Position numbers and translations under genes: made by a program
Shown here: positions 16,570 through 26,001 of the stretch, piece by piece
How positions within the stretch are numbered: the first letter of the stretch is position 1
Layout: every line of letters starts with the position of its first letter
Assembly: GCA_029260765.1 (NCBI GenBank)
Contig: JAJDCP010000092.1
Coordinates: 1 to 64,000, forward strand
DNA length: 64,000 nt
Origin: Planctomycetota bacterium
Lineage (GTDB): Bacteria; Planctomycetota; J058; JAJDCP01
Direction of reading: 5' to 3'
The notes under the pieces: generated by a model
Seen by the model: only the letters and a program-made list of their open reading frames with translations
Database searches by the model: none
What the model was told of the DNA's origin: nothing

Positions 16570-19500
16570 CTAGCGCAGCCCCGGTGCTCGCGCCCGCGCT
16601 TCCTCAAGGCTGCTCACCTGCCCGTTGGGCCAAAACACGGGTTCGGATCGGCTGGGCTTGAAGCTCAGGGCGTAGACGAGCTCGTCGCGGGTCAGCACTA
16701 GCAGCTCCGGGCGCGCATCGCCGTCCAGGTCGTGCCAGGTCAGTCGCTGCCAGCCGATCAGGTCGGGCACCCGCCAGCGCGTGATCTCGGCGCCGTCCGT
16801 ACAGCGCAGCACCAGGACCAGGCCGTTCGCCGACACAAGCGCCGCCACCTGCGTGCCGTCGAGCTCGCTGGTGGCGGCATCGCTGCACCACACCTCTCCC
16901 TCGAATTGCAGCGACCAGCACAGCTCGCCACTCCCTATGTCCAGGGCGTGGACGGAGCCACTCGAGTTCGCGACGATGGCAAGATTCTCGCTGATGCCGG
17001 CTCCAAAGGGGGTGGGCGCCCCGTCCAAGAGCCGCTCCCAGCGCAGCGAGCCGCTTCTGCTGTCCCAACAGTAGAGCCAGCCTGCCTGGTCTCCGAAAAT
17101 GATCTGACCAGCGGCGGAGCGTTGCGGCGACGTGGGCCAATCGCGCGTGCGACAGAGCGCGAGCTGCCGGCCGCTGGCGAGTTGCCTGAGACTCAAGCCG
17201 GCCTTGGTGGGCAGGAAAAGCACCTGCGCGTGCAACAGCGCTGTGCTATGCGTCGTCAACGTCAATGAGTCACTCCACAACGTTGCGCCGTCGCGGCCAT
17301 CGTAGAAGCCGTACCGGCCCCCAACGCCCACGCCGATGTCCGCGGTGTGGTCGTTGTTGACGTCGGCGAACAGGGGAACCTCGACGTGGCCTCCGCCTGG
17401 GACCCGCCAGAGCTCGCGTAGCGGCCGACCACCGAGCAGGTGCAGGCCGCGCTTGCCCACCGCGGCGAGCTCCGCGCTGCCATCGCCGTCCAGATCCTGC
17501 GCGGCGATGCAGAACATCTCGCTGTCCTCGTCCCAGATCTGCTGACGGACACCATCAAAGCCCAGGACGCGCACGCCGGACCCGGGAATGAAGATGCGGC
17601 CCTCGAGCGCGATGAGCTGATTGCTATTCCATGCGCCGTCGCGACTCCGCCAGAGCACCGGGTGTTCCCCGGCCAGGACCGCCCGAACCACTCCAGTGCG
17701 GTCGCCCGTGACGATATCCTGCCTGCCATCCAGGTCGAGGTCGGCGAGCAGTAGACTGATCAGCGCCGACCTGCGGGGCAGTGTCCACAAGCGTCGACCG
17801 CTCACGGCATCCAGGGCCACCAGTTCTCCGCCGTCGGACGCGATCACGTCCGCACGGCCATCGCCGTTCAGGTCGCAGATCACCGGCCGTACCCAGCCCG
17901 TGTCCAGCTTTTCCAACTGCTTCTGCTGCTTGCCGCTTCGTGCGTCGATGATCCTCAATCCGCCTCCCGCGGCGCCGCCCTGCACGATCTCCGGCTCGCC
18001 ATCGCCATCGACGTCCCCTGCGCTGCCCCAGGGCCGGAGCGAGCCCTGGCTCAGTCGCAAGCGCCACAGGATAGCCCCGTCTCTACCACTGACCGCAGTG
18101 AGATTCCCGTCCGTGGCGGCCTGCACTGCATCGTGCAAGCCATCTCCGTCGACGTCCACCGCCACCGCAGCCCTTTCTCCAACCACGGGCGCCCGCCAGA
18201 GTATGCTGCCGTCACGCCCGTCGATCCCTTCCAGACGACCCTCATCGCCGCGCAGCGTGACCAGGAAGTCGGGCACCGCGTCGCTGTTCAGCCGCGCCCG
18301 CACCGGTAGCCCCGGCGGCCCGCCCTGGTTCAGCGCCCACAGGGTGTCGCCGCTGCAGCCTGCGAGAGCCAGCAGGCCGTCGTCGGTACCCACGAGCAAG
18401 GCGTCCTCCGGGCCTCGCAGCGGGCCGGCATTGAGCACCCAGAGTCCGACGGCGTCCAGCTCGCTGACCTGCCTGCCTGCCCCGTCGTAGATCAGCAGTC
18501 TGGCCGTCCCCGGGTCGGGCAGCACGACCTCCGCTGCGCCATCGCCCTCCAGGTCGGCGATCACCGCTCGCATGCTCCATGGATCGCGGTCTTCACGCCC
18601 TTCGAAGCTCTGCATCCACATCAGATCGCCACGCTTGCCGTCGATGGCGTAGATCCGTGGTGGCAGCTCGCAGGTGGCGATGACGTCGGGCCAGGCATCG
18701 CCGTTGAGGCGGCCTATGCAGACATCGGTCAGGTGCTTGCCCAGCCGCTGCTGCCAGTGCGTGCGCGCATTCAAGCTCAGATACACGTGGGTCACGCGGC
18801 CCGTCTCGATCTCGAAGCTGGTGGAACGCTCGAAATGGTCGACCAAGGAGGCGTTGCCCTGGTAGCGCCCGATGGGCAGCGAGACCCGTTCCGCAGGCGA
18901 GCTGAGCCGCACGGTATCGCCGCTGTCAGAAAGCAGGTCGAGGGACACCCGGGCCGGCGCGGAGCTCAGGTTGAGATAGCCGCTCTGTCGACGCAGGCTG
19001 CGGTCGACCTCGAGCAACTGTCCTGCCTGCAGGTTGAGCAGATCTTTGGCGCTCTCGTAGCCGGAGAGCCGCAGCTCCAGCAGGTGCCGCCCACTCTGGA
19101 CGTCGTCGAGGCGCTGTGGGGTGATGCCGCGGACCTCATTGTCGACCAGGATCGTCGCGCCGGGTGGCTGCGTGCTGACGTCCAGGGTGCCGGGGCCGAA
19201 AAAGGAGTAGCCCCACCAAGCCAGCACCAGGGCACTGACCACGAACAGGACTGTCGCCAGACGGTTGCGCCGGCTGAGCTTGCTGCGATCGCGTCGTTTC
19301 TCCTCCAAGGCGGCGCGCAGGGCAGACACCTCGGCTCGCGATGCCTGTTCCTCCCTTCCAAGGAGGTCGAGCTGGGCTTCGGCGAGCACGAGGTCCCCGT
19401 GGGCAAGAGCTGCCTCCGCATACTTCATGCGTGCCTGGCAGAATCCCTCAGTGGCAGCGTGGTTTTCCCGCCACAGTTGACGCGCGTGCTCGAAGCCAGC

Positions 19501-20727
19501 CACGGCTTCGGCGAAGCCGCTGTACAGCTGGCTGCGGGCTTCCCGCTCCAGCGACTTTGCGGACGAGATGCGTGCCGCACAATCAGCGAGCTTGCGCGCC
19601 GCCGCCTCGCTGATCAACCGGCTCTCGCGGTGACGTAGGTAGGATCGCAGCGCTTCCTGGAACTCCAGGACATCGGCGTACCGGTCCTCCGGCGCCGTCG
19701 CCAGGGCCTTTGTGCAGATGCTCCGCAGTCCCGCGGGAAGGTCTTCTGGAAGTGGCGCGATGTCTCCGAATGTGGCGCATGTCAGGACTTCCAAGAAGTC
19801 TTTGCCGGCGTGGGGAGGCTTGCCGCTGAGAATCCGATAGAGGATGCCGCCGAGCTGGTAGATGTCGGTCCACGGGCCGATTCCCGGACCATCTCCGAGG
19901 GCCAGCTCTGGAGGCATGTACGCCGGTGTGCCACAAGGCTGGATGATCTCTGAGCGGTGTTTGAGCCCGGAGCTCTGGGCGTCGTCGGCTATGGAGACCG
20001 CCAGCCCCCAATCCATCAGCTGCACTTCGCCGAAAGCGCCGATCATCACGTTCTGGGGTTTGAGGTCGTTGTGGACGACGCCGCGGCTGTGAGCGAAGGC
20101 CACGGCATTCGAGACGGTCAAAAGGATGTGCAGCTCTGCGACCTGATCGGAGTCTTGACCCGCTGTGCGCAATCGGCTTTCCCAGACCTCTCCGGCCACG
20201 AGCTTCATGACCAGGAAAGGGTCGCCATCGGCCGTTCGACTGCATTCGTGCACTGGGATGATGTTGGGGTGCTCCAGGCAACCGGACGTCAGCGCCTCGG
20301 CCTGAAAAGCACGTCGTAGACGGGCTTTGTGAGCCGGCGTAGCCTGCGTCAGAGACTTGATGGCAACATCCCGGCGCAGGCTGTTCTGGCGGGCCCGGAA
20401 CACCCTGCCCATGCCACCACGCCCGATCTGTTCGAGCGCCTCAAAACCGGGAAAGCTCGGGACCGATTCGCACGTCGGTTCCTCGCCAGGGGTCTCCGGG
20501 GCCGTGGTTTCGGGTTCGGAGATGCCCGGCTTGTACGTGGCCTCGGTGGGCAGGGACAGCCCTTCGGGGTCTTGACCCAGAAGCCCGTGCCAACTCGCGC
20601 GCAGGTGTTCGATATCCAAGCTGATGGCTCCGGCCAGGGCTGGGACCATGATCGGCCGAATGCCCCTGGGCGCTATCGACCCCTGAGCCCACGCCGATCG
20701 TGGTCGGATCTTGTTCGGTTGTACCAT
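16570..20727 (-). CDS. Ser/Thr protein kinase with PEGA domain and FG-GAP beta-propeller
   Basis: 1385 residues. The ATG at 20727 has AGGTG five bases upstream. The kinase domain spans ~95-365: glycine loop IGRGGMG (101-107), VAIK lysine (124), catalytic loop VVHNDLKPQN (HRD changed to HND, Asp and Lys kept), and MDWG in place of DFG (239-241). A helical linker (~375-480) precedes one membrane helix (~488-508). Next comes a PEGA domain (~514-585, STQPPGATILVDN), then ~700 residues of repeated FG-GAP/VCBS calcium-type units (DVDGDGEPEIVQG, DLNGDGRADVIAS, DLDLDGRQDIVTG), which should form an extracytoplasmic beta-propeller. DWG kinases are common in Planctomycetota and Myxococcota. The architecture suggests an outside-sensing kinase. 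Divergent from a sigma-54 activator. Confidence 0.9.
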   Translation of the reverse strand: MVQPNKIRPRSAWAQGSIAPRGIRPIMVPALAGAISLDIEHLRASWHGLLGQDPEGLSLPTEATYKPGISEPETTAPETPGEEPTCESVPSFPGFEALEQIGRGGMGRVFRARQNSLRRDVAIKSLTQATPAHKARLRRAFQAEALTSGCLEHPNIIPVHECSRTADGDPFLVMKLVAGEVWESRLRTAGQDSDQVAELHILLTVSNAVAFAHSRGVVHNDLKPQNVMIGAFGEVQLMDWGLAVSIADDAQSSGLKHRSEIIQPCGTPAYMPPELALGDGPGIGPWTDIYQLGGILYRILSGKPPHAGKDFLEVLTCATFGDIAPLPEDLPAGLRSICTKALATAPEDRYADVLEFQEALRSYLRHRESRLISEAAARKLADCAARISSAKSLEREARSQLYSGFAEAVAGFEHARQLWRENHAATEGFCQARMKYAEAALAHGDLVLAEAQLDLLGREEQASRAEVSALRAALEEKRRDRSKLSRRNRLATVLFVVSALVLAWWGYSFFGPGTLDVSTQPPGATILVDNEVRGITPQRLDDVQSGRHLLELRLSGYESAKDLLNLQAGQLLEVDRSLRRQSGYLNLSSAPARVSLDLLSDSGDTVRLSSPAERVSLPIGRYQGNASLVDHFERSTSFEIETGRVTHVYLSLNARTHWQQRLGKHLTDVCIGRLNGDAWPDVIATCELPPRIYAIDGKRGDLMWMQSFEGREDRDPWSMRAVIADLEGDGAAEVVLPDPGTARLLIYDGAGRQVSELDAVGLWVLNAGPLRGPEDALLVGTDDGLLALAGCSGDTLWALNQGGPPGLPVRARLNSDAVPDFLVTLRGDEGRLEGIDGRDGSILWRAPVVGERAAVAVDVDGDGLHDAVQAATDGNLTAVSGRDGAILWRLRLSQGSLRPWGSAGDVDGDGEPEIVQGGAAGGGLRIIDARSGKQQKQLEKLDTGWVRPVICDLNGDGRADVIASDGGELVALDAVSGRRLWTLPRRSALISLLLADLDLDGRQDIVTGDRTGVVRAVLAGEHPVLWRSRDGAWNSNQLIALEGRIFIPGSGVRVLGFDGVRQQIWDEDSEMFCIAAQDLDGDGSAELAAVGKRGLHLLGGRPLRELWRVPGGGHVEVPLFADVNNDHTADIGVGVGGRYGFYDGRDGATLWSDSLTLTTHSTALLHAQVLFLPTKAGLSLRQLASGRQLALCRTRDWPTSPQRSAAGQIIFGDQAGWLYCWDSRSGSLRWERLLDGAPTPFGAGISENLAIVANSSGSVHALDIGSGELCWSLQFEGEVWCSDAATSELDGTQVAALVSANGLVLVLRCTDGAEITRWRVPDLIGWQRLTWHDLDGDARPELLVLTRDELVYALSFKPSRSEPVFWPNGQVSSLEEARARAPGLR

Positions 20728-20739
20728 GTGATCACCTGG

Positions 20740-20762
20740 CGATCGAACGCATCTTTCGATCG
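20740..20762. promoter_or_regulatory. Inverted repeat between divergent kinase and sigma-54 activator genes
   Basis: CGATCGAA (20740-20747) and TTCGATCG (20755-20762) form perfect 8-bp arms around a 7-nt spacer, within the ~110-bp divergent promoter region. It looks like an operator for a dimeric regulator, possibly the activator encoded to the right. Confidence 0.45.
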
Positions 20763-20841
20763 AGGCATTTCCGCTCGCTGCAGCAATGGCGCTTGAGCCA
20801 AACCTGGGAGCGGGCTAAGCTCAAACAAACATTGGTGCGCG

Positions 20842-22380
20842 ATGGCCCCCGCAAAGGACGCAGGTCTCTACCAAACCCTCTATCAGATCTCGAAGATCCT
20901 GCTCAAGGAGGATGCCTTCGAGGCGCTGAGCAAGAGGCTGCTCGAGCGGGCTGTCGAAGCCACAGGCGCCCTGCGCGGCTATATTGTCTCACGCAAGGGC
21001 GATTCCTTCGAAGACCTGCATCAAGTCGGCTACCACGCAGAGCAGAGTGAGAACGAGGTGCACCGCTTCAGCCGCAGCCTCGTGCGGGTGGTGTTCCACA
21101 CTGGGAAACTGCTCTTTCTGCCCGACCTGCTCAGCCACCCCGGGATTTCGCCAGAGAGCCTGCAGGGCATGGAGAGCGGCGCGGTGTTGGTCGCGCCGCT
21201 GCGGGACAAAGACACGATCTATGGCGTGATCTACCTGGACACTTGTGGAGGGCAGGGCGACTTCAAACCTCACGCGCGGAGCTTTCTCGACGAGCTCGCC
21301 GCCATTGCTGGCACGTACGTGCGTCGGGCTCTCGAGCGAGAAAACCTGCGGGAGCGCAACCTGGCCTTGGAGCGCAACCTGTGCGCACGCCACGAGTTCC
21401 AGGGGATCATCACTCAGCATCCGGGCATGCTCAGACTCCTCAAGATGGTCGCCCAGGTCGCCGATTCCGACGCCTCGGTCTTGATCCTGGGTGAGACAGG
21501 AACGGGCAAGGAGCTGATCGCCCAAGCGATCCACCACAACAGTCCCCGTCGCGATCAGCCCTTTGTCGCTGTGCACTGCGCCGCCCTGCCCAGCTCGCTT
21601 CTCGAGTCGGAGCTCTTCGGCCATGCGCGGGGGGCCTACACAGGAGCCCGGACGGCGCGCGCCGGGCGGATCACCTCGGCGCATCTCGGCACGCTCTTCC
21701 TCGACGAGGTCGCCGAGCTGACGCTGGAGGTGCAGACGAAGCTGCTCCGCTTCTTGGAGAATGGCGAGATCCAGAGCATCGGCTCGGATGCGAACAAGAC
21801 TGTTGATGCCCGGATCATCGCCGCGACTCACCAAAACCTGCGCGAGGGGATCAAGAAGGGCAGTTTCCGCCGCGACCTCTACCACCGGCTGAAAGTCGTC
21901 GAGCTGGAGATCCCGCCGCTGCGCGAGAGGCGCGGGGATCTCGATCTGCTCGTCAACCACTTCCTCAGCCAGTACCAGAGACCCGGCCAGAAGGTCCTGC
22001 AGCTCACGCCCGAGGCCCGCCGCATCCTGCAAGGGTATTCCTTTCCTGGCAACGTGCGGGAGCTGGCGCACCTCATCGAACGGGGCTGCATTCTCGCGAT
22101 GGGCGATGCCTTGGATGCGGATTTGCTGCCTCCAGAGATCAAGCAAGAAGGGGGCGGTCAGCCCGCCTTCGGAGAGCTGACCGCCGAGGGACTGAAGAGG
22201 GTCAAGGAGAGCGCGGCGCAGCGTCTGGAGCACGACTTCCTCGAGGAGCTGCTGCGGGTCTCCGACGGGAACATCTCCCAGGCAGCGCGGGTTTCTGGGA
22301 TTCGGCGCACTTTCTTGCACAAACTGATCAACCGCCACGGGCTCGACGTCGATCACTACAGGAGCGCGAATAGCTCGTGA
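20842..22380 (+). CDS. Sigma-54-dependent transcriptional activator with N-terminal GAF domain
   Basis: 512 residues. GAF domain ~15-165. AAA+ domain ~190-430, with Walker A GETGTGKE, the loop-1 motif as GAYTGA (Phe changed to Tyr), Walker B GTLFLDEV, and arginine-finger region PGNVREL. A Fis-type helix-turn-helix lies at ~465-505 (GNISQAARVSGIRRTFLHKL). It is missing a response-regulator receiver, so it probably senses a ligand through GAF or is phosphorylated. The same GAF-AAA-Fis layout occurs in activators partnered with Ser/Thr kinases in myxobacteria, and a Ser/Thr kinase gene is divergent here. Tyr at the GAFTGA phenylalanine is a known tolerated variant, so activity is plausible. Confidence 0.92.
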   Translation: MAPAKDAGLYQTLYQISKILLKEDAFEALSKRLLERAVEATGALRGYIVSRKGDSFEDLHQVGYHAEQSENEVHRFSRSLVRVVFHTGKLLFLPDLLSHPGISPESLQGMESGAVLVAPLRDKDTIYGVIYLDTCGGQGDFKPHARSFLDELAAIAGTYVRRALERENLRERNLALERNLCARHEFQGIITQHPGMLRLLKMVAQVADSDASVLILGETGTGKELIAQAIHHNSPRRDQPFVAVHCAALPSSLLESELFGHARGAYTGARTARAGRITSAHLGTLFLDEVAELTLEVQTKLLRFLENGEIQSIGSDANKTVDARIIAATHQNLREGIKKGSFRRDLYHRLKVVELEIPPLRERRGDLDLLVNHFLSQYQRPGQKVLQLTPEARRILQGYSFPGNVRELAHLIERGCILAMGDALDADLLPPEIKQEGGGQPAFGELTAEGLKRVKESAAQRLEHDFLEELLRVSDGNISQAARVSGIRRTFLHKLINRHGLDVDHYRSANSS

Positions 22381-22536
22381 GTCAGCCGCGAAGATCGAGG
22401 CCTTGCGGACCATCGGCAGAGAGGAGCGCGGCCGTGCCGGCGAGGCGGTGAAGGCTCGATGAAGATGGCGGGAGAGCCAGCGCTCACCCTGAGCTGTCGA
22501 AACAACACATGGCGGCAAATGAGGCGACCCGCGCGA

Positions 22537-22902
22537 TCAGGTCCCGGGCACGCGCAGGATCCTCAGCTCGCGAGACGGTTCACCCGGCTGGATTCTATTG
22601 TTGGGGTCCCGGTCGGGGAGCTTGTGGGGCCCTAGTGCCATGAAGACATAGCACGGCCCCGGCATGGCGACGGGAACCTGGAGGACGATGTTTTGGAACA
22701 ACCCCGGTTCGGTACATTTTTCCCAGACCGAGGCGATGGCCACGTTGCCACTCGTGATCGGAGCATGGCCTGGTATCCCAGCCTGGGCGAACGCACACCA
22801 GTGCAGGTGGCTGAAGTTCGCGCCGGCTCCTGGGGTCCAGTCCTTGATCTTGACGGATAGCTTGATCAGCTGGCCGGGCATCACTGCGAGTGGTTCAGTC
22901 AT
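22537..22902 (-). CDS. Small soluble protein, unknown (beta-sandwich-like)
   Basis: 121 residues, ATG at 22902 with AAGGAG five to six bases upstream. The sequence alternates hydrophobic strands (GQLIKLSVKIKDWTP, FQNIVLQVPVAMP, YVFMALGP) with proline-rich turns. No signal peptide and no family recognised. It lies 60 bp after the tandem-repeat protein gene on the same strand, so the two are probably co-transcribed and may act together. Confidence 0.6.
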   Translation of the reverse strand: MTEPLAVMPGQLIKLSVKIKDWTPGAGANFSHLHWCAFAQAGIPGHAPITSGNVAIASVWEKCTEPGLFQNIVLQVPVAMPGPCYVFMALGPHKLPDRDPNNRIQPGEPSRELRILRVPGT

Positions 22903-22962
22903 GACTTCTCCTTGGCACGTTGCCTTATTCGATGCTGGCGATGCACGTGCTCATATAAACGA

Positions 22963-23616
22963 CTATGCGATGGCAACCTTGAACGAGGCCACGTCCAGAC
23001 CAGGGACCCGGGGCCGGGTTGGCGTCCTGGCCGGGACGGGCTCGACTTTGAAGGACTCGAGCTCGAAGCTCGGGAAAGGGACCGGCTCGACTGTGAAGGA
23101 AGCCGCGTCAAGACTAGGGAAAGGTACGGGCTCGACTGTGAAGGACTCGAGCTCGAGACTCGGGAAGGGTACGGGCTCCACTGTGAAGGAAGCCGCATCA
23201 AGGCTCGGGAAGGGTACGGGCTCCACTGTGAAGGACTCGAGCTCGAGACTCGGGAAGGGGACCGGCTCCACTTTGAACGTTGCGAGCTCAAGACTAGGGA
23301 AAGGTACGGGCTCGACTTTGAAGGACTGGAGCTCGAGACTCGGGAAGGGGGTCGGCTCCACTTTGAACGAAGCCCCATCGAAGCTCGGGAAAGGGGCGGG
23401 CTCGACTTTGAAGGAGGCCCCATCGAAACTCGGAAACGGCAGCGCCTCCAGCTCGAATGTGGTTCCGTCCAGGGACGGAAGCCCAGGGCAGGTTTGCGGC
23501 TCCTGGGGGTGCGTCTGGTTGCTCGAGACAACGAGACGAACGAAACGTCCCGTACTGATCCTCACCCCTGCTCGCAGGCTGTTCGAGGTTACGCGGAGTG
23601 TAGTATCGTGTGACAT
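22963..23616 (-). CDS. 15-residue tandem-repeat protein
   Basis: 217 residues. After ~45 unique residues (GRFVRLVVSSNQT) there are ten consecutive 15-residue units between residues 46 and 195. The consensus is FPSL-[DE]-x-x-SF-[KT]-VEP-x-P, with the first unit degenerate, and the C-terminus has one more partial copy (GLDVASFKV). The alternation of Phe, Phe and Val with a Pro-Glu-Pro turn suggests a short beta-strand solenoid or an extended fibre. No signal peptide is obvious and the ribosome site is weak (GAGAAAAC). All frames are open through the repeats on both strands. I prefer this one because it has a matching N- and C-terminal context and a good downstream partner gene on the same strand. 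Confidence 0.55.
   Translation of the reverse strand: MSHDTTLRVTSNSLRAGVRISTGRFVRLVVSSNQTHPQEPQTCPGLPSLDGTTFELEALPFPSFDGASFKVEPAPFPSFDGASFKVEPTPFPSLELQSFKVEPVPFPSLELATFKVEPVPFPSLELESFTVEPVPFPSLDAASFTVEPVPFPSLELESFTVEPVPFPSLDAASFTVEPVPFPSFELESFKVEPVPARTPTRPRVPGLDVASFKVAIA
23032..23481. repeat. Ten tandem 45-bp repeats
   Basis: Exactly 450 bp of in-phase 45-bp units. Neighbouring units alternate between two sequence types in the middle (giving ELESF or DAASF), which points to duplication of a two-unit block. No spacers, so not a CRISPR array. Confidence 0.9.
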
Positions 23617-23821
23617 GTTTTCTCGGCTCTGGTGGACCCTGGCAGCGGTGCTTCTATCCTTCGCCGGTCCTCCCCGTTGCTGTGGACTGACGACAGCCTG
23701 GACTCAGCAATCCCAATGCCGAAGCCTGGCCGATCTTCGCAAGTCATTACTTGAAAGCGGTTTGCGTCGCATCCCGGGCTGGCCGCCGCAGCCGAGGCCG
23801 CTCACAATCCGGCAGCATTGA
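23615..23821 (+). CDS. Possible small secreted protein
   Basis: A 68-codon frame whose ATG overlaps the start of the divergent repeat-protein gene. It begins MFSRLWWTLAAVLLSFAG, a plausible signal peptide, followed by a Cys-containing short tail. No strong ribosome site and no recognised family. It may equally be chance. Confidence 0.25.
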   Translation: MFSRLWWTLAAVLLSFAGPPRCCGLTTAWTQQSQCRSLADLRKSLLESGLRRIPGWPPQPRPLTIRQH

Positions 23822-24347
23822 GCCGGCTCCACTGCGGAAAGTAGCGCCATCTCGGTTTGTTTGGCCTGACTCCGTGCAGAAACAGGCTGTCTCCAGGCAA
23901 TGACACCCCTTCTCGGCTAGCCAAACAAGCGCTCCGCCGGCCTGCCGACCCAGTTGGTCCTGTCTCTGGAAAAGGACACCTCTGAGTGTCGGGCCGTGTC
24001 CTGAGTCGTTGTGGGGCGCCGCCTGCTCCGTCAGCGAACGAACCCAGAGCTGGGGACGCGGGTAGGCGCAAGCCTGGCAGCCTCTGCAGCTGAGACGAAC
24101 ACCCGACGTCCAGGTCGAAGCGGGACTGGCGTTGCGTATCTGCCCAGCGACAATGACAAGTCCCCACCGATGGCAATGACACCACGAGGGCTGGGTTCAC
24201 TCTGCCGCGAATGGCAACTTGTGGCCCCGCGGCGGTCCCAGTATGCTGCGCGAGCAGGATTTCGGGGGGGTGGAAGCCCGATCTCCAATCCTGTCCTTTT
24301 AGCAGTCCGTCGCACTCTGACGGGCGCTTTTTTTCTTGGGGGGAAAC
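23822..24347. other. Non-coding stretch before the broken HEAT gene
   Basis: About 525 bp with no supported gene. It contains a small inverted pair (TTGTTTGGC near 23857 and GCCAAACAA near 23920) and ends in the terminator listed at 24301-24335. Confidence 0.5.
24301..24335 (+). terminator. Rho-independent terminator
   Basis: Stem GTCCGTC/GACGGGC with a 7-nt loop, extended by an outer AGC/GCT pair, followed by seven T residues at 24328-24334. It would stop plus-strand transcription 13 bp before the ATG of the broken HEAT-repeat gene. Confidence 0.6.
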
Positions 24348-26001
24348 ATGAAGCAGCGGCTCATCATCGTGGCGATCCTGGCCGTCGCCGCCCTCACCGT
24401 CGGCCTGGCCCTGGTCTTCGTGCCGCCCGCTGCGAAGTCGCCTCGCGACGGCTTGGAATTGGAACGGATCATCGCCGACCTGTCGAGGAACGGCGACGCC
24501 ATGCGGTAGCTACGGGAGCTCGGGCCCGAGGGCCGACCCGCGGTTCCGCACCTGGTAGCGCTGCTCAAAGACCCCGAGCGCTTTGGCCCGGCCATCTATC
24601 GCACCCTGGCCGCGGTCGGTTAGCCGTCCGACAGCCTGATCGCGCTGGTCGCGGGCACGCTCGCGGAGGGGTCTTCCAAGGAGCTGTCCGACTTCGAGTG
24701 GCTGGCCGAGCAGGGATTGCGTGGGGCCGCCGCGGCCCCGGCCGTCGAAGCCCGCATGGTCGGAGAGGCGCTGGCCGGCCGCTACGCTGCCCGCACCCTG
24801 CTCGAGATCGGCGGCTCTCGCGAGACGGTCCGCGACTATCTACGCGACCGTCTTGCCAGCTACCAGGACGAGTCGAACATGCTGGAGCTGTTGTGGACGC
24901 TCTTGTCCCCGGAGGAACGCGCCCGCGTGCTGGCCGAGGAGATGCTCACCAGCCACAATCACAGCCTGATGCTCGCAGCCCTGAGTCTGGCGCAGCTTCG
25001 GAGCAGCCGGCCGGAGCTGGCCGTCGCCGCCATTCTCGAGCAGCTTCCCAAAACCGCTGGCGAGAGCCGGCGCAATCTGCTGCAAGGGCTCGCGCATTGT
25101 GGGCCGCTGCGCCGCGCCTTTCGTCGCCGCCTTCTTCGACCTCGACGTGGGGCAGCGCGCAGAGCTCGCGACGTTGCGCCCCGACCTGCCGGGCGCACGC
25201 GGCGAAGAGCTGATGCGCACCCTGCGGTCGCCCAAGCACTTTCGGGAGATGCACGGCATCCAGCGCGCGCGTCAGCTCGCCGCGGTTGTGCTCGAGCGGA
25301 TCGGCACGCCCGCGGGACGCGCTCTGGTGACGAAGTCCGGGGCGGGCGTGCAGCCGAAGTCCTACGCGTCGGACGTCCGAAGTTACCCATCGACGGGCCT
25401 GCGTTCGAAGTGTTGCGCGACTCCGTGGTCAGCGCGCAGAGGGTATGCGCGGCCGCTCGGCTGGGCGACGATCCGGGAGGGCCCGCGCTGGCCGCTCTGA
25501 TGGCTGCCGCGACCTGTGCGGTTGCCGAGGTGCGGGCGGAGGCCAACCGGGCACTGACCGGCCGGCCTGCGGAGGCGACCGAGGAGCTGCTGCTCGCGCG
25601 CCTCGCCGACGACCAGGACGCGACCGTACGCGCCGCCTGCGCCGAGGTCCTCGGCGGGTTCACCAGCGATGCCAGCCTGCAAGCCCTCGAGCAAACGCTG
25701 CGCGAGGACCCTGCCGGGGAGGTGGTCGGTGCAGCGCTGCGGGCGCTGCTTGAACGCGGTCGGGTCGATCTGGCCCTGGAGGCCGCCGCCCGGCCGATGC
25801 ATCTGTATGTGCCGCGCACCGCCGACGAGTGGTTGCTCCTCGACACTACCGAGGGCTGGAGCGTGCGCGCAGAGTCCTGGATGCCCTACTACGTCCGCCG
25901 GCTCGTCCACGGCCAAGGCGTCGCCGCCGCTCTGCTCCGACCGTCGGCTGGCAGTGCGCCAGGCAGCCCGTCGGGCGCTGCGTTGGGTCGCAGACGCCTA
26001 G
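24348..26001 (+). pseudogene. Degenerate HEAT-repeat membrane/secreted protein gene
   Basis: The ATG at 24348 begins a hydrophobic leader (LIIVAILAVAALTVGLALVF), then reads as helical repeats typical of HEAT proteins (RELGPEGRPAVPHLVALLKD). The frame has TAG stops at 24507 and 24621. The protein-like signal then moves to another phase between about 25100 and 25380 (HFREMHGIQRARQLAAVVLE) and back. It shifts once more near the end, where RRLAVRQAARRALRWVADA ends at 26001. Two nonsense codons plus at least three frameshifts show a decayed gene of about 550 codons. A functional homologue may exist elsewhere in the genome, as the family is often duplicated. Confidence 0.7.

Noticed and set aside
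23032..23481. CRISPR array
   Set aside because: Repeats are contiguous 45-bp coding units with no spacers.
22664..23821. Long plus-strand open frame through the 45-bp repeats
   Set aside because: Repeat arrays without stops leave several frames open. This one encodes only Gly/Lys/Ser-Thr patterns and has no ribosome site. The minus-strand frame has a start, a stop and a partner gene.
24507..24623. TAG codons in the HEAT gene as pyrrolysine or recoding
   Set aside because: Multiple frameshifts in the same gene show decay, so the stops need no special decoding.
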